From Piliocolobus tephrosceles (Eukaryota > Chordata > Mammalia > Primates > Cercopithecidae): a stretch of 64,000 bases of DNA. The notes beneath the pieces were generated by a model. That model searched no databases, was not told the origin of the DNA, and saw only the letters and a list, made by a program, of their open reading frames with translations. The DNA is taken from positions 40,818,878 to 40,882,877 of the forward strand of contig NC_045443.1 in assembly GCF_002776525.5 (NCBI RefSeq). The letters run 5' to 3'. Shown here one piece after another: positions 32,486 through 43,530 of the stretch. The number at the start of each line of letters is the position of its first letter. Position 1 is the first letter of the stretch. The position numbers and the translations under genes are program-made.

Positions 32486-32791
32486 CCCCCCCCCCTTTTT
32501 TTTTTTTTGAGACGGAGCCTTGCTCTGTCGCCCAGGGTGGAGTGCGTGGCGCAATCTTGGCTCACTGCAAGCTCAGCCTCCCGGGTTCACGCCATTCTCC
32601 TGCCTCAGCCTCACGTGTAGCTGGGACTACAGGCGCCTGCCACCGCACCCGGCTAATTTTTTGTATTTTTAGTAGAGACGGGGTTTCACCGTGTTAGCCA
32701 GGATGGTCTGGATCTCCTGACCTCGTGATTCACCTGTCTTGGCCTCCCAAAGTGCTGGGATTACAGGCGTGAGCCACCGCGCCCGACCCGA
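32486..32791 (-). mobile_element. AluY (antisense) with a C-run beyond the poly-T
   Basis: TTTAGTTC at 32478-32485 and 32792-32799. Young body (CTCACTGCAAGCTCAGCCTC, ACGGGGTTTCACCGTGTTAG). The 3' tail reads T13 preceded by C11 on the plus strand. Confidence 0.93.
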
Positions 32792-32799
32792 TTTAGTTC

Positions 32800-33245
32800 T
32801 CTTATATGTTTTTGGGATATTAGGTGTAAATACCCAGATGTGAAAGATACAAATGCTTTATCCTTTCCATATTTCCTCTGGTGCATCTGAGGGTAGAGAA
32901 AGTATCACAGGAGAAGTCTTTGGCTAACTCTAGTCAATTAAATGGAAACCATGATCCTACAACCCCATGTATACCAATGCATGCGAGAGTCGGGGGACCT
33001 GCAACGGGTTCAGGAGGGGATGTGCTTGAAGGCTTTGTGCTAGGAATATTCATCTATGGGGAAAAACTTGAGTTACTAAACTTTCTCTGTTTCTGCTTTG
33101 GCTTTGCTTCTCTTCCTTCTGTTATTGCTTACTTCCTTTTTCAGACCTGCAGGTCTCCTAAGAAACTTAGCTCTAATGAAACCACTCCTCAGTCTTCCCC
33201 TAGATTGTGATCACATTTCATTCTTCTTTATCCCTGAGCTAAGTC
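32800..33245. other. Unassigned intronic sequence
   Basis: Nothing recognised. Confidence 0.45.
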
Positions 33246-33249
33246 TGAT

Positions 33250-33430
33250 CTGGCAATTGAATGAGCTAATTCATTTCGCAAATATTCGTGGTGCTCCTTC
33301 AATGTCCCAAACACCGCGCCGGGAATTCAGTGAAGAACAAGGCAGACACAGGCCCTGCAAATGGAGCTTTCAGCCTTCAGTTGAATGCGTGGTAGAGGGG
33401 ATGGGGGAAAAAGACAGTGGGGAACAATGG
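33250..33430 (-). mobile_element. L2 fragment (antisense)
   Basis: 'attcatttcgcaaatattcg', 'gccgggaattcagtgaagaacaaggcagacacaggccctgcaaatggagc'. Confidence 0.65.
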
Positions 33431-35085
33431 GTTACTTTTACTGTCCCTGACTGATGCGTCTGCATATAAAAGAAGTCAGACTGATGAGATTTCATGGTAG
33501 CTGTGCCTGCTCTTTATTCTCCTGTCTTTCATTCATGAAATAAATTGAATTTTGGGTTGAGGAGCTGACCAAAAAGCATTTGGGTATATGGAAGCTTTGG
33601 GATCAAAGGGAGAGGAAGCTGAAACCTTCAGAGGGTAGAGATTGATGGTATTTGATTTTGTTCATAGTGTAGTATTTATTAATAGTTCTGTAATATTCAG
33701 TGGTATAAGTTCTGGTTCCCCCTCCTTCAGCAAATTTATATTAAGACTCACTGTAAATCTGCATATCAGAAGGTCTCATATCTTCCTGGGATTTCTTTTC
33801 ATCTTAATTTGCCCAAGAACCCCTGAAGCTTATACTGTGAGAGAAAAATCTGGATGCTTTCTTTCCCCAGGGGAAAGCACTGATGTTTAAACAGTGTTAC
33901 TGCCATTTCTCCTTTGCTTCCACATGGTGTCAGTATTGAGTGTTAGTCCTTTCCAGGCATACAGACATCCAGGTTCTCAAAGTCTAGGTCTTACCCATAC
34001 TCCTTGGAGGGAGGTTTGGGCACTCCTCAGTGACATTTACCAAAGGCACTCCACACTTAGACTTCTCCTTCAGTTAATATTCCCATGGTGAGTCATTACC
34101 TCTTAGGATCTAAGCATCGTGCCAGGTGCCTGGAAACAGAGGGGCAGACAGGAATTAACCCTCCTCTGTGGATCTTGGACTTCCTGTCTTGAGTCTAGTT
34201 CCTCAGTCATAGTTCTTCTTGCCTCAAGGTTATTTTATTTCTAGAGCTTCATTACCCTTTCTTGCCGCTTGACCTTGTCCAGTCCACACCTGTAACTTTC
34301 CTTACTTTCAAATATCAGTGCTTCTTATACAAACTGATCTTCATCCCCTTCGGTGACCAACTTTGCATAGCTAAATACTATTGCTTGGTCACAGAAGGGT
34401 TTATTGCACTTAGTCCTAGGCCAGGGACTATCTCCTAGCTCTAGAATTGTCTAATTTGAAGGCCTGCTCAGGTGATGCCTAGGAGAATAGAGAAGGCTTG
34501 TTTCTATTATTAAAAAAGAGGAAGAAAAAGAAAGGAGGGGAAGAAGGAAAGAAGGAGGGAAGAAAGAAAGAGAGAAATAAAAAGGAACAAAAAATCTAGT
34601 GGTGTTTACTGAGTCTTCAAACTAGAGGAGGAGGCAAGGGTAAGGGAACACTTTTTTTATTTTTATTTTTAAGATGGGAGGCTGTGACCACATTTCACTG
34701 CCACTGTTGGAGATATTGCAGCTTCAGCACCCCCCTCAACCTCACCCCCAACCCCACTCTAACAACTCTCTTGTCTGATGTAGCAAAAGGGCTGCTGTGG
34801 CCATTATGGTAAATAGTGGCAGGGAGAGGGTGATGGTTGGGCAAGAAAAAAGTGGGGGATAAATTCATAGCTGCTACTAAGTCATTCTTCTTTTCCCAGC
34901 CACATTTTGAACCACCTTCAAACCCAACAGAAGAGGGGAGGCATGGAGGGAGAATGTTAGAAGGGGAAATGGAATGGAGAGAGGGGAGGGATTCCCGGTT
35001 CCAACTCTTTGTTCTTCATTGACAAATATTTCTCAGTGACTTAATGCCAGCCATGGTAACCTCTTTATTTTCTTCAAAATGTTGT
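33431..35085. other. Unassigned intronic sequence with a purine tract
   Basis: No family recognised outside 34510-34597. Confidence 0.45.
34510..34597. repeat. Purine-rich (GGAA/GAAA) microsatellite
   Basis: AAAAAAGAGGAAGAAAAAGA, then AGGAGGGGAAGAAGGAAAGA, then AGGAGGGAAGAAAGAAAGAG; nearly all A/G. Confidence 0.9.
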
Positions 35086-35089
35086 TTAA

Positions 35090-35480
35090 ATTATAAACTA
35101 AAACAGGAACATTGTGTGGAATTTAGAAAATGTAGCAAAGTTCAAAGAAGAAAAAATTCTCTAGTAATCTGTCATCTTGAGAACACCACCATTAACGTTT
35201 TGGCATGTTTTCTTATGTATATGTGTTTATAAAACTGAATTTATTCTGTGTATTCAATATTTATAATGATTCTACCCCTTCTAGGTTATTCAGTATCATG
35301 TATAAGCACATCTTAATGGCTGCATGATTTTATCTCTTTATCATACCACCATATTTAGTTGAACATTTAGGATGTTCACAGGATGCTGCCTTTTATTTTA
35401 CTACTTATATCACTCTGATGTGGACATCTTAGTCCATAGATCTTTGAACGTTGTCAGAAGGACAAACACAATGAAGAGTT
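35090..35480 (-). mobile_element. L1M 3' portion (antisense)
   Basis: 'ggaatttagaaaatgtagcaaag', 'accaccattaacgttttggcatg', 'cacatcttaatggctgcatgatttta', 'gttgaacatttaggatgttcac'. Confidence 0.55.
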
Positions 35481-35565
35481 GTTGCATTACTGTTGCTGGA
35501 GTGTGAAACTGATGTGAGTCCTGATGGTGTTCTCTCTTTAGCTACTGGGACTAAGAAATTAAATG

Positions 35566-35836
35566 ACCACTTTGGGAGGCTGAGGCGGGTGAATCACGAG
35601 GTCAGGAGATCGAGACCATCCTGGCTAATATGGTGAAACCCCGTCTCTACTAAAAATACAAAAAAATTAGCTGGGCGTGGTGGTGTGCGCCCGTAGTCTC
35701 AGCTACTCGAGAGGCTGAGGCAGGAGAATGGTGTGAACCCGGGAGGTGGAGCCTGCAGTGAGCTGAGATTGCACCACTGCACTCCAGCCTGGGTGACAGA
35801 GCGAGACTCCATCTCAAAAAAAAAAAAAAAAAAAAA
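35566..35836 (+). mobile_element. 5'-truncated AluY-like element with target duplication
   Basis: AAATTAAATG at 35556-35565 and 35837-35846. The Alu begins at about consensus position 38 (ACTTTGGGAGGCTGAGGCGG) and runs to a 22-A tail. Confidence 0.92.
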
Positions 35837-36228
35837 AAATTAAATGGTATCTCGAAGTTTTCCTCTTTCATCCTAGGAGTTGAAAGGGCTAAACATAAGC
35901 CAGATAGATATATTTGATGGAACCTCTGACTGTTTCTGGTTTTTTGTTGGTGTGAAGTAGATCTAGGCTTCTTCTCTGATGTTAACAGTCTTACTGTTAG
36001 AGCCTGTACTCCCCTCTCTACTCCTCCCAGTGGTCCATCCTCCTTCCCTGCCACAGTCAGATTCATGTTAAGGTTGCAGCCTCCTAGAGCATAATCAGAT
36101 TACCTGAAGCCATTAGTTACCTTAACCATTTATTTACGACCTTCCTATGCCCAGTTTTAGATGTGATGAGTTACATGCAGAGATCAAATCTGATTTATTG
36201 ATATAGTGATACAATAATAGTACTATGG

Positions 36229-36514
36229 CTTGGCACAGTGGCTCATGCCTGTAATTCCAACACTTTTGGAGGCCAAGGTGGGAAGATTGCTTGAGATCAG
36301 GAGTTTGAGACCAGCCTGGGCAACAGCGAGAGACTCATCTCTACAAAAAAAAAAAAAAAAAAAAAAAATTAGCCTGGTGTAGTGGCGCGAGCCTGTAGTC
36401 CTAGCTGTTCAAGAGACCAAAGCAGGAGGATCGCCGAGCCTGTAGTCCTAGCTGTTCAAGAGACCAAAGCAGGAGGATCTCTTGAGCTCAGTAGTTTGAG
36501 GCTGCAAGATCTTG
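36229..36514 (+). mobile_element. AluJ, 3'-deleted, with internal duplication
   Basis: TGGCTTGGCACAGTGGCTCA start, GAAGATTGCTTGAGATCAGG, expanded linker of about 26 A. The right arm holds a 47-bp tandem duplication, and the final part (from the 'gccactgcactcc' segment) is missing. Confidence 0.88.
36389..36482. repeat. 47-bp tandem duplication inside the AluJ
   Basis: GAGCCTGTAGTCCTAGCTGT...CAGGAGGATC at 36389-36435 is repeated at 36436-36482. The first 44 bases are identical; only the last three differ (GCC versus TCT). Confidence 0.95.
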
Positions 36515-36530
36515 TCTCTAAGAATACTAA

Positions 36531-36750
36531 CTTACCTTGAGTGCATGCCCTGTGTCAGGGTACTTTAGTAAGTGATTTATGTAAGTCACAATGTAATCTT
36601 CACAGCAATCTGTTACTGTTATTACCCTCATTTTACATATAACCAGAAGCAGAGGGAAGTTATGTAACCCCAGTGGGCAGTGGCAAAACCAGGAATTAAG
36701 CCTCAGCCATCTGTCTCCCAAGCCCTCACTTTTACCTATTATGCATATCA
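36531..36750 (-). mobile_element. MIR (antisense), near full length
   Basis: 'ttgagtgcatgccctgtgtcagggtac', 'cacaatgtaatcttcacagcaatc', 'ttaccctcattttacatat', 'gcagagggaagttatgtaacccc', 'gcaaaaccaggaattaagcc', 'ccctcacttttacctatta'. Confidence 0.85.
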
Positions 36751-36778
36751 TAAACATAAACATTTTTAGCTTTTGGTA

Positions 36779-36780
<2 letters not shown>

Positions 36781-36824
<44 letters not shown>

Positions 36825-37106
36825 GACGGAGTCTCGCTCTGTCCCCCGGGCTGGAGTGCAGTGGCCGGATCTCAGCTCACTGCAAGCTCCGCCTCCTGGG
36901 TTTATGCCATTCTCCTGCCTCAGCCTCCGGAGTAGCTGGGACTACAGGCGCCCGCCACCTCGCCTGGCTAGTTTTTTTGTATTTTTTAGTAGAGACGGGG
37001 TTTCACAGTGTTAGCCAGGATGGTCTCGATCTCCTGACCTCGTGATCCACCCGTCTCGGCCTCCCAAAGTGCTGGGGTTACAGGCTTGAGCCACTGTGCC
37101 CGGCCA
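36781..37106 (-). mobile_element. Old World monkey AluYR, full length, (ATTT)n tail
   Basis: The tail has become (ATTT)n at 36783-36825. Marks: CAGTGGCCGGATCTCAGCTC, TGGGTTTATGCCATTC, CACCTCGCCTGGCTAGTTTT, CCACCCGTCTCGGCC and ACAGGCTTGAGCC. Flanks GTAAAATTATTTATT and GTAAAATTTATT give a short target duplication merged with the tail. Confidence 0.92.
36783..36825. repeat. (ATTT)n microsatellite in the Alu tail
   Basis: About ten units of ATTT (TTTA). It grew from the antisense poly-A tail of the AluYR. Confidence 0.95.
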
Positions 37107-38145
37107 GTAAAATTTATTGGTCTGCAATATTGGGGTTCATAATTCTTACCTGAATTTTCAAACCAATTCTTTTATATGTGTCTAATTTTAAGATTCTTTT
37201 AAAGATTTTTGTCAAGCAAAAGGCAAACATTTTTATGAGGATTTATAAACTCACAGAAGATGGGAGCTGGAATAAGTGACCTCACAATCCCCTTGTCCTA
37301 TCACTGTCTTGCACAGACTTGGGTTATACTTTTTTAGACTTTTGCCAGTTGAAGTTGATTTAGGTTTCTATAGAAAGACTTGATCTCTATTCTAGTCACT
37401 TGGTCTATGGCATTGAGTCATCTTTACTAGTTTGCTAGATTGATTTCCTAAGGTTATTCTCTGGTAGATGGGGAAATCCTTCAGTTTCTATTTCTGCTCC
37501 GTGAGAACACTCTTATCATCAAGGACACAGCCTGAGATAGAACATAACTGTCAGACATGCTCACATTATTTGACAAAAATATAGCCTACATGGTGCTGCA
37601 GACTGCCTGCAGAGTGCTGTGATTATAGCTGTTACAAGGGGGACGTCATTCTGTCCTTGCCTGGAGCATTTCTTTTTTTCTTAATATAATTAGCGACAGT
37701 ACACTTTTTGTATATGCAGGCTCCATCTGGTCTAGTCTGATTAAAGTTGATGGCTATTTTTATGTCATCAGCAATCATAATTTTTTGTCTCTTTTTTAGA
37801 ACATCTCTTGCAGGGGTTTTGAATAAGTTTTTTGACTTCTCTTTTTTAACTTGTCACCCAGTTCTTGCCAAGGTTAACAGCAAAGTTTACAAAGGTTAAT
37901 AGCCAATCTCACTTGAGAATCACCGCCTAAACAAAAGGTTATTTCACCATGCTAATCCTTTTGGATAGCTTTGTCTAACTGCATAGATAATTAACCAATT
38001 AGAAACTACTTCTGATTTTATTTTTCAAGATAAATGCTTGCTTGGCTGTAGACCTTTTCTTTGAATTTATTTTTCTTTTTTAAAACACATTAATTTGATG
38101 CTTCCTTTGTACAGATGCTTCCAGTGGGTCTTGTTAGCCCTTAGC
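37107..38145. other. Unassigned intronic sequence
   Basis: No family recognised. Confidence 0.4.
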
Positions 38146-38569
38146 TCTATGCCTGCCTCTTGAACACTGGGAATTATCCTGCAGTCTACTGAGTTCCACA
38201 GCTGTCTGCCCTACCAACACTCAAAAGCATTTTAATATTCTCACCATGCCTCTGAAAATACTTTCTTTAATCTCAATTGACCATCACACAGCAAATCCTC
38301 TTTTCTGTCTTAATTCTCTAATCTCTGTACAATTTGATACTGTAACTGCACTTGAAGTTTTCTCATTTGATTTCCATAATGAAAATTATCTGCTATATAC
38401 TCTGCTTTTTTGGTCTCCTTTATTGGCTCTTCTTTAATTTCCAGTTTCCTACAAGTATTAAGTGAGCTACATAAGAGAGCTGCTTCCTTAGTTCAAAAAC
38501 TTCGGTGTTGTGTCTCCAGCCCTTCATTCTTGCTTCTCCTTTTCTCCTCGTCACATGCATTCTCTTTTT

Positions 38570-39345
38570 ACAATTTTTATTTTATTATGGTAATAACACT
38601 GGACATGAAGTATACCCTCTTAACAAATTTGTAAGTAATAATGTCATAACAATACGTTATTGTTGACTCTAGGTACAGCGTTGTACGGCACATGTCAAGG
38701 GCTTATTCATCTTGTTTAACTGGAACTGTCTGCCCATCGATTGGTAATTCCCTATTTCCCCCTCCTGCCAGAGCCAGGCATCCACCATTGTACTCTCTGT
38801 TCCGTGCATTTGACTGTTTTAGATACTTCATATAAGTGGAATCATGCTGTCTTTGTTCTCTTGTGACTGGCTTGTTTCACCTGGCATAATGTCCTGAAGG
38901 TTCATTCATGCTGTCCCATATGGCAGGATTTCCTTCTTTATTAAGGCTGAATACTGTATCATTGTGTGTGTATATTCCACATTTTCTTTATCAATTTATC
39001 TGTCTGTGGACATTTAGTTTATTTATATAGCTTGGCTGTTGAAACTGCAATGAACATGGGGATGCAGATATCACTTTGAGATCCTGATTTCAGTTCTTTT
39101 GGATAAATATCTGGAAATTCAATAGCTAGATCATATGGTATCTATTTTTAATTTTTTGAGAAACCTCCACACTGACACAGTGGTGGCACCATTTTGCATT
39201 CTTGTCAATAGTGTGTAAGGATTCCAGTTTCTCCACATCCTTTCCAATACTTTTTCTTGTTGTTAATTGCCATTCTGACAGATGTGAGGTGATATCTCAT
39301 TGTGGTTTTGATTTGTATGTTCTTTCTTTTGGTGACTTTATTCTC
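38570..39345 (-). mobile_element. L1M 3' end (antisense) inserted in L2
   Basis: 'gttattgttgactctaggtacagcg', 'ttccgtgcatttgactgttttagatac', 'aagtggaatcatgctgtctttg', 'tggcaggatttccttc', 'gaaactgcaatgaacatggggatgcagat', 'aacctccacactgacacagtggtggcacc', 'gaggtgatatctcattgtggtttt': antisense L1MA/MB-like. Confidence 0.8.
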
Positions 39346-39682
39346 AAGAATTAACTGATCAGCTCTAAATTGATGCAGTTAGTATTTATATCTCTAGGTC
39401 CAGCATCACTCATGATATTTTCATCTCCCTCTAGGACCTCTTCATTCTGTTACTTTAATGAAAATCCAGACTCAATCTTCTCCCTGTGGCACAACCCATG
39501 TCAGTAGTTAATCTCTACAACCTCTCCTTTTTTATTGGCTTTCCCATTTCCCCAGTTTCCTGAGTTTCAAACACTGAAGTTGCTCTCTGACCTCTCTCTC
39601 AACAGGATAACAGCTACCAAATTTTATAGATTTTATCTCTAAAACGTCTTTGCACTCCTCTCTTTAAAAATTATTTTTTGTT

Positions 39683-39965
39683 GGTCAGGCGCGGTGGCTC
39701 ATGCCTGTAATGCCAGCACTTTGGGAGGCCGAGGTGGGCGGATCACGAGATCAGGAGATAGAGACCATCCTGGCTAACACCGTGAAACCCCGTCTCTACT
39801 AAAAATACAAAAAATTAGCCGGGTGTAGTGGCGGGCACCTGTAGTCCTAGCTACTCTGGAGACTGAGCCGGGAGAATCACTTGAACCCAGGAGGCAGAGG
39901 TTGCAGTGAGCCAAGATTGCGCGATTGTGCTCCAGTGTGGGCGACAGAGCGAGACTCCATCTCAA
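39683..39965 (+). mobile_element. AluY, near-perfect 16-bp target duplication
   Basis: AAAAATTATTTTTTGT (39666-39681) and AAAAATTACTTTTTGT (39966-39981). Young left arm (ATCCTGGCTAACACCGTGAA); the right arm has AATCACTTGAACCC, an S-like state, suggesting a mosaic or gene-converted copy. Confidence 0.93.
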
Positions 39966-40007
39966 AAAAATTACTTTTTGTCATACCAGTTCAAACCTAG
40001 AGTGCTT

Positions 40008-40164
40008 TTTTTTTTTTGACAGGATGTCACTCTTTTGCCCAGGCTGGAGTGGAGTGGCATGATCACAACTCACTGCAGCCTCAAACTCCTGGGGCTCAAG
40101 GAGTGATCCCCCTGCCTCAGCCTCCTGAGTGGCTGGCACTACAGGTGCACCACCACACCTGGCT
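40008..40164 (-). mobile_element. Free right Alu monomer (FRAM-like, antisense)
   Basis: Poly-T, GACAGGATGTCACTCTTTTG, to CACCACACCTGGCT; about 150 bp, single arm. Flanks GAGTGCTTTT and AATTGCTTTT suggest its own target duplication. Confidence 0.8.
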
Positions 40165-40692
40165 CTGAATTGCTTTTAACTGTACTATTTCAGAAGCATT
40201 TTAAAATCCATCCTTTAAAATGTGGATTACTTCCTGTAAAGGATAATTCAGAGAGTATCTCTTCTCTGCTTGACTATCTAGTTGTTTGTTATGCTCAAAA
40301 TTAAGTATAATATCTTAGCCAAATATTTGAAGTCTGTCACTCTCCTGTGGTTCCCTCCCTGTGTCTTACACTTCAGTCACACTCCTGCTTTTTGTTAGTT
40401 CTTGATCTGCATCGTGCTTTCCACTTCTACACTTTTACTCATTTATCATATATAACTGGAGTAGCTGGTTCCCGTTCTTATAAACTTGTCTACCCTTCTG
40501 TGTTTCCTAATGTGGCCCTATTGATGCTCTTAAAATAATGTGATCTTTTCTTATCTGAGCCCATGGCATTTTCTTATTTTTCTTTGGCACTTTTCTTACT
40601 AAGCTCTGCATTATTTGTTGGTTTGTCTCTATCTGTCTTATCCACCCACCCATCTTTAGCCTAGAAGCTTCAAAAATGTAGAAAAATATTTT

Positions 40693-40726
40693 TCTTTCTG
40701 CTTATTTTTCTTTCTGCTTATTTTTC
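40693..40726. repeat. 16-bp tandem duplication
   Basis: CTTTCTGCTTATTTTT repeated twice. Confidence 0.9.
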
Positions 40727-40844
40727 CCCAGAACATGCATATACTCAGAGAGTCAATTAATATTTGGTGAATGAAGGAAAGTGTTTTGCTTGTTTTCCAG
40801 TGCTCAGTTTCCTTTACATTTTTTTTTATTAGTACTTGGTAGAG

Positions 40845-41060
40845 AGAGAATAAGATTTGGAGTCTGATAGATCTAGATTTAAATCCTAGATATCCCACTA
40901 AGCTGTGCGACCTTAGAGAAATCAAGTAATCTCTCTGAGCCTCTACTCTCTCATCTACAAAATGGGGGCAATTATACTTAGTTGCTTATTTTGAGATTTG
41001 AAATATTATGTGACAGACCTTTGCAAAGAAGAAGAGCTCAGTAAAAGTTTTATTGTTTCC
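40845..41060 (+). mobile_element. MIR (sense)
   Basis: 'aagatttggagtctgatagatctagatttaaatcc', 'tgcgaccttagagaaatcaagtaatctctctgagcctctactctctcatctacaaaatgggggcaatta', 'agagctcagtaaaagtt'. Confidence 0.88.
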
Positions 41061-41104
41061 ACCTTCTCTTTCTTCCATCCTTCTGATTTTCTCTATTCTC
41101 ATAT

Positions 41105-41305
41105 ATTAAATTTGCTATACAACTCCATTGTTAATCACATCTTGTTTTAATGCTATTTACCTTTTTGTTTCTATGTATCTCATCTTCTCAACTAAATGTC
41201 AAGTTTCCTGAGAGAAGGAAAAGTTTTATGTTCATAACTGCAGTTAAGGTTAGGTTCTGCATCGTCAACAATGAATATTCATTGAATAAATGCATTCCCC
41301 CATTT
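41105..41305 (+). mobile_element. L2 3' end (sense)
   Basis: 'tctcaactaaatgtcaagtttcctgagagaaggaaaa', 'ataactgcagttaag', 'aacaatgaatattcattgaataaatgc'. Confidence 0.6.
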
Positions 41306-43475
41306 GCTCAGCTGACATTCTTTCCATTCACTGACTTTCCGTGTTGGTGAATTCTTCATTTCTACCTCTGTTTGGCAGTTTCTTATTTTTACCAGGTCTC
41401 CCAAATGTCCACTGTCAAACTCTAAAAGTGGACTTTCTTCCTGAACTCTACCATAAAAGTCCTAAAGTTTCCTTTCTCCAAATTAAACCTCCATGTAAAT
41501 TGCCCACCTTAGGGCACCTTCTTGTCAGCAGAACTAGCAAAAAGCACAACAAGGACTCCTTGGATTTAACCAGTGAATCAGATATGTCTTGCAAACTGTC
41601 ATTTCTCTTAACACTTGTGTAGTCTCTCTTTCTGTCTCTGCCTCTCTTTGCCTCTGTCTGTCATTCTCTCTCTCTCTGTGTCTTTTGGTATTAGAAGGCA
41701 ATACGTGTACAATGGGTTCTCTAAATAGAAAGGGACATAACATTAGAAATTGGAGAAGTAATTAAATTGTAATTATTTCTAGGTTTTTAAAAATCGAATT
41801 TAAGGATACATTAGGAAGTAAGCCATCCCTGGTGACTTAGTGAAAGAAAAGAGAATGTTATGTGAAATTAAGATATAGATAAATGTAGCCCTTGTTTGTG
41901 CTTTTGGTTTAATTATACGGAATAATTTAAATATCTGTATACTTTTGTAAGGCAAAAGCATTACAATAGAGTGACACATTTGGTGAATTTGGTTCTTATG
42001 TTAGCATAGCAGCCTCATTACTGCATTCCATTTGGCTTCTCAGGTCTGTTGATGGCTAAAATCACCTTTGCTTTGAGGTTTGGTTAAACGTGCTGGTTTG
42101 CCTACTTTATACTTGATTAAGTTCTTTGAATCTCTTCATTGTAACTTCAAACAACATAGGTAGTTTGCAAGAGAATGAAAGTTGGAACTCATGAAAATGC
42201 TGGTTAGTGTCTAGGTGATTGTCTTTTCTCATTTTGTAGACTATTTGGTTCTTCTCACCACTTCTTATGTCTTCTCACCACTTCTTATGTCCCCTAAGAG
42301 GCCCAAGAAGAAGCACCCCTTTTCTCAGCCTATGTTTTAAATAAAGAAAGAAATAAGGCAGAAATTGGTGACCAAAATACCACCTTTATTCCTAAAAGAC
42401 TGTATACTGGAGAATCTTCAGGCATGGGATTTCCCAATACTAAACTCCAAAATTAAATTTATTTCCCTGTTCCCAGGCAATACAGGGTTGGACACACCTC
42501 TCCTGGAAAGGCAGAACAGAATTTGGAGTGCTCTCCAGGAGAAACTTGGTCTATAAAGAAAAGACGTTGACTTATATATGCCAAATTTATTCTTTCAAAA
42601 TGGTCTGTCAGGTATGTTGCCCCTCCCCTGGAAGTAGAGAGTAGGCCATTCTTTATCTGGAAGGAAACACCTAGGACCAGGGAATAGACATTCCACATAA
42701 TACTGCCAATTCTCTTGTGTAATCTAGTTGGTAGAACAAATGAGGTGGCCCATTATAATGTATTTATCCCAACATATTTGTTAAAAGGAGCAGTCAAGAT
42801 TTCAGGTAATGCTTTGCATGTAATAGCTACCTAAAAATGATTTTTCGTGTGTTAGATGTACAAATCAGGGTGGCATCTGGTCACACATTTTTCAGTTTCA
42901 CAAATGTGACAATACTCCTATAACAGGTATCACTGTTTTATCTTATGTGTTAATGATGAGCCACAGTAGAATATAATGTGTTACAATGAGTCAGTATTTT
43001 TCATCAAAAACTCATCATGTTATTACTTCTTCCAGGCACTAATGGATAACTATTTCTAAGACTGTACAAGAGGCTGATTCAAATGATATTATATTTGGAA
43101 AGATTTTCCTACTAATCTCTCTGAAGTTGGAGGTTTGCATATTTGGTTAAATAAAAATGTATAAGATAATTATCTGTCATAATTTCAAGTTATTGTTCAC
43201 TAAAAATTACCAATTTCATTTTACATAGTCATGTAACACCATTGAGTATAGATGGTGCTGGAAATGGAAAGTATTGAGTAATATGGTAATATTCTAACCA
43301 CAGATTTTTCATGTCCTTATATGCAGAAAAATAAATGTCAGTGATAGTCAACAGTGTTTAATTTATAGAAAGATTTATTTGTGAAGTTCAGGAAGGAAAC
43401 ACAATTTATACTATATACATATTAAATATTAAGTTATAACCATCAAATGTTAGAATAGTGGCTAAGTAAATTACC
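41306..43475. other. Unassigned intronic sequence with a CT-rich tract and a short tandem
   Basis: 41620-41690 is a CTCTCTTTCTGTCTCTGCCT-type pyrimidine tract. CTTCTCACCACTTCTTATGT occurs twice in tandem at 42251-42290. No repeat family named elsewhere. Confidence 0.5.
42251..42290. repeat. Perfect 20-bp tandem duplication
   Basis: CTTCTCACCACTTCTTATGT twice with no mismatch. Confidence 0.97.
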
Positions 43476-43479
43476 CTTT

Positions 43480-43530
43480 AATAAAACACAGAGCCTAGAA
43501 CACAGCACTATATAAATGCCTGTTAAATAG
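43480..43530 (+). mobile_element. L2/MIR 3' end fragment (weak)
   Basis: 'cagagcctagaacacagcactatataaatgcctgttaaatagg'. Confidence 0.4.

Larger units (their letters stand above)
38150..40782 (+). mobile_element. Long L2 (sense) broken by L1M, AluY and a monomeric Alu
   Basis: Colinear L2 segments: the RT-region part 38250-38460; then after L1M 'agtatttatatctctaggtccagc', 'gagtttcaaacactgaag', 'caacaggataacagctacc'. After the Alus come 'atcttagccaaatatttgaagtctgtcac', 'ttacacttcagtcacactcctgc', 'catctttagcctagaagcttcaaaaat', and the 3' end 'cagagagtcaattaatatttggtgaatgaagg'. Diverged, and not coding. Confidence 0.65.

Noticed and set aside
33098..33454. 118-codon frame
   Set aside because: Overlaps an antisense L2 fragment and has no recognisable domain or splice context.
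35650..36066. 138-codon minus-strand open frame
   Set aside because: Half of it translates the Alu at 35566-35836; the rest is intronic sequence without a known match.
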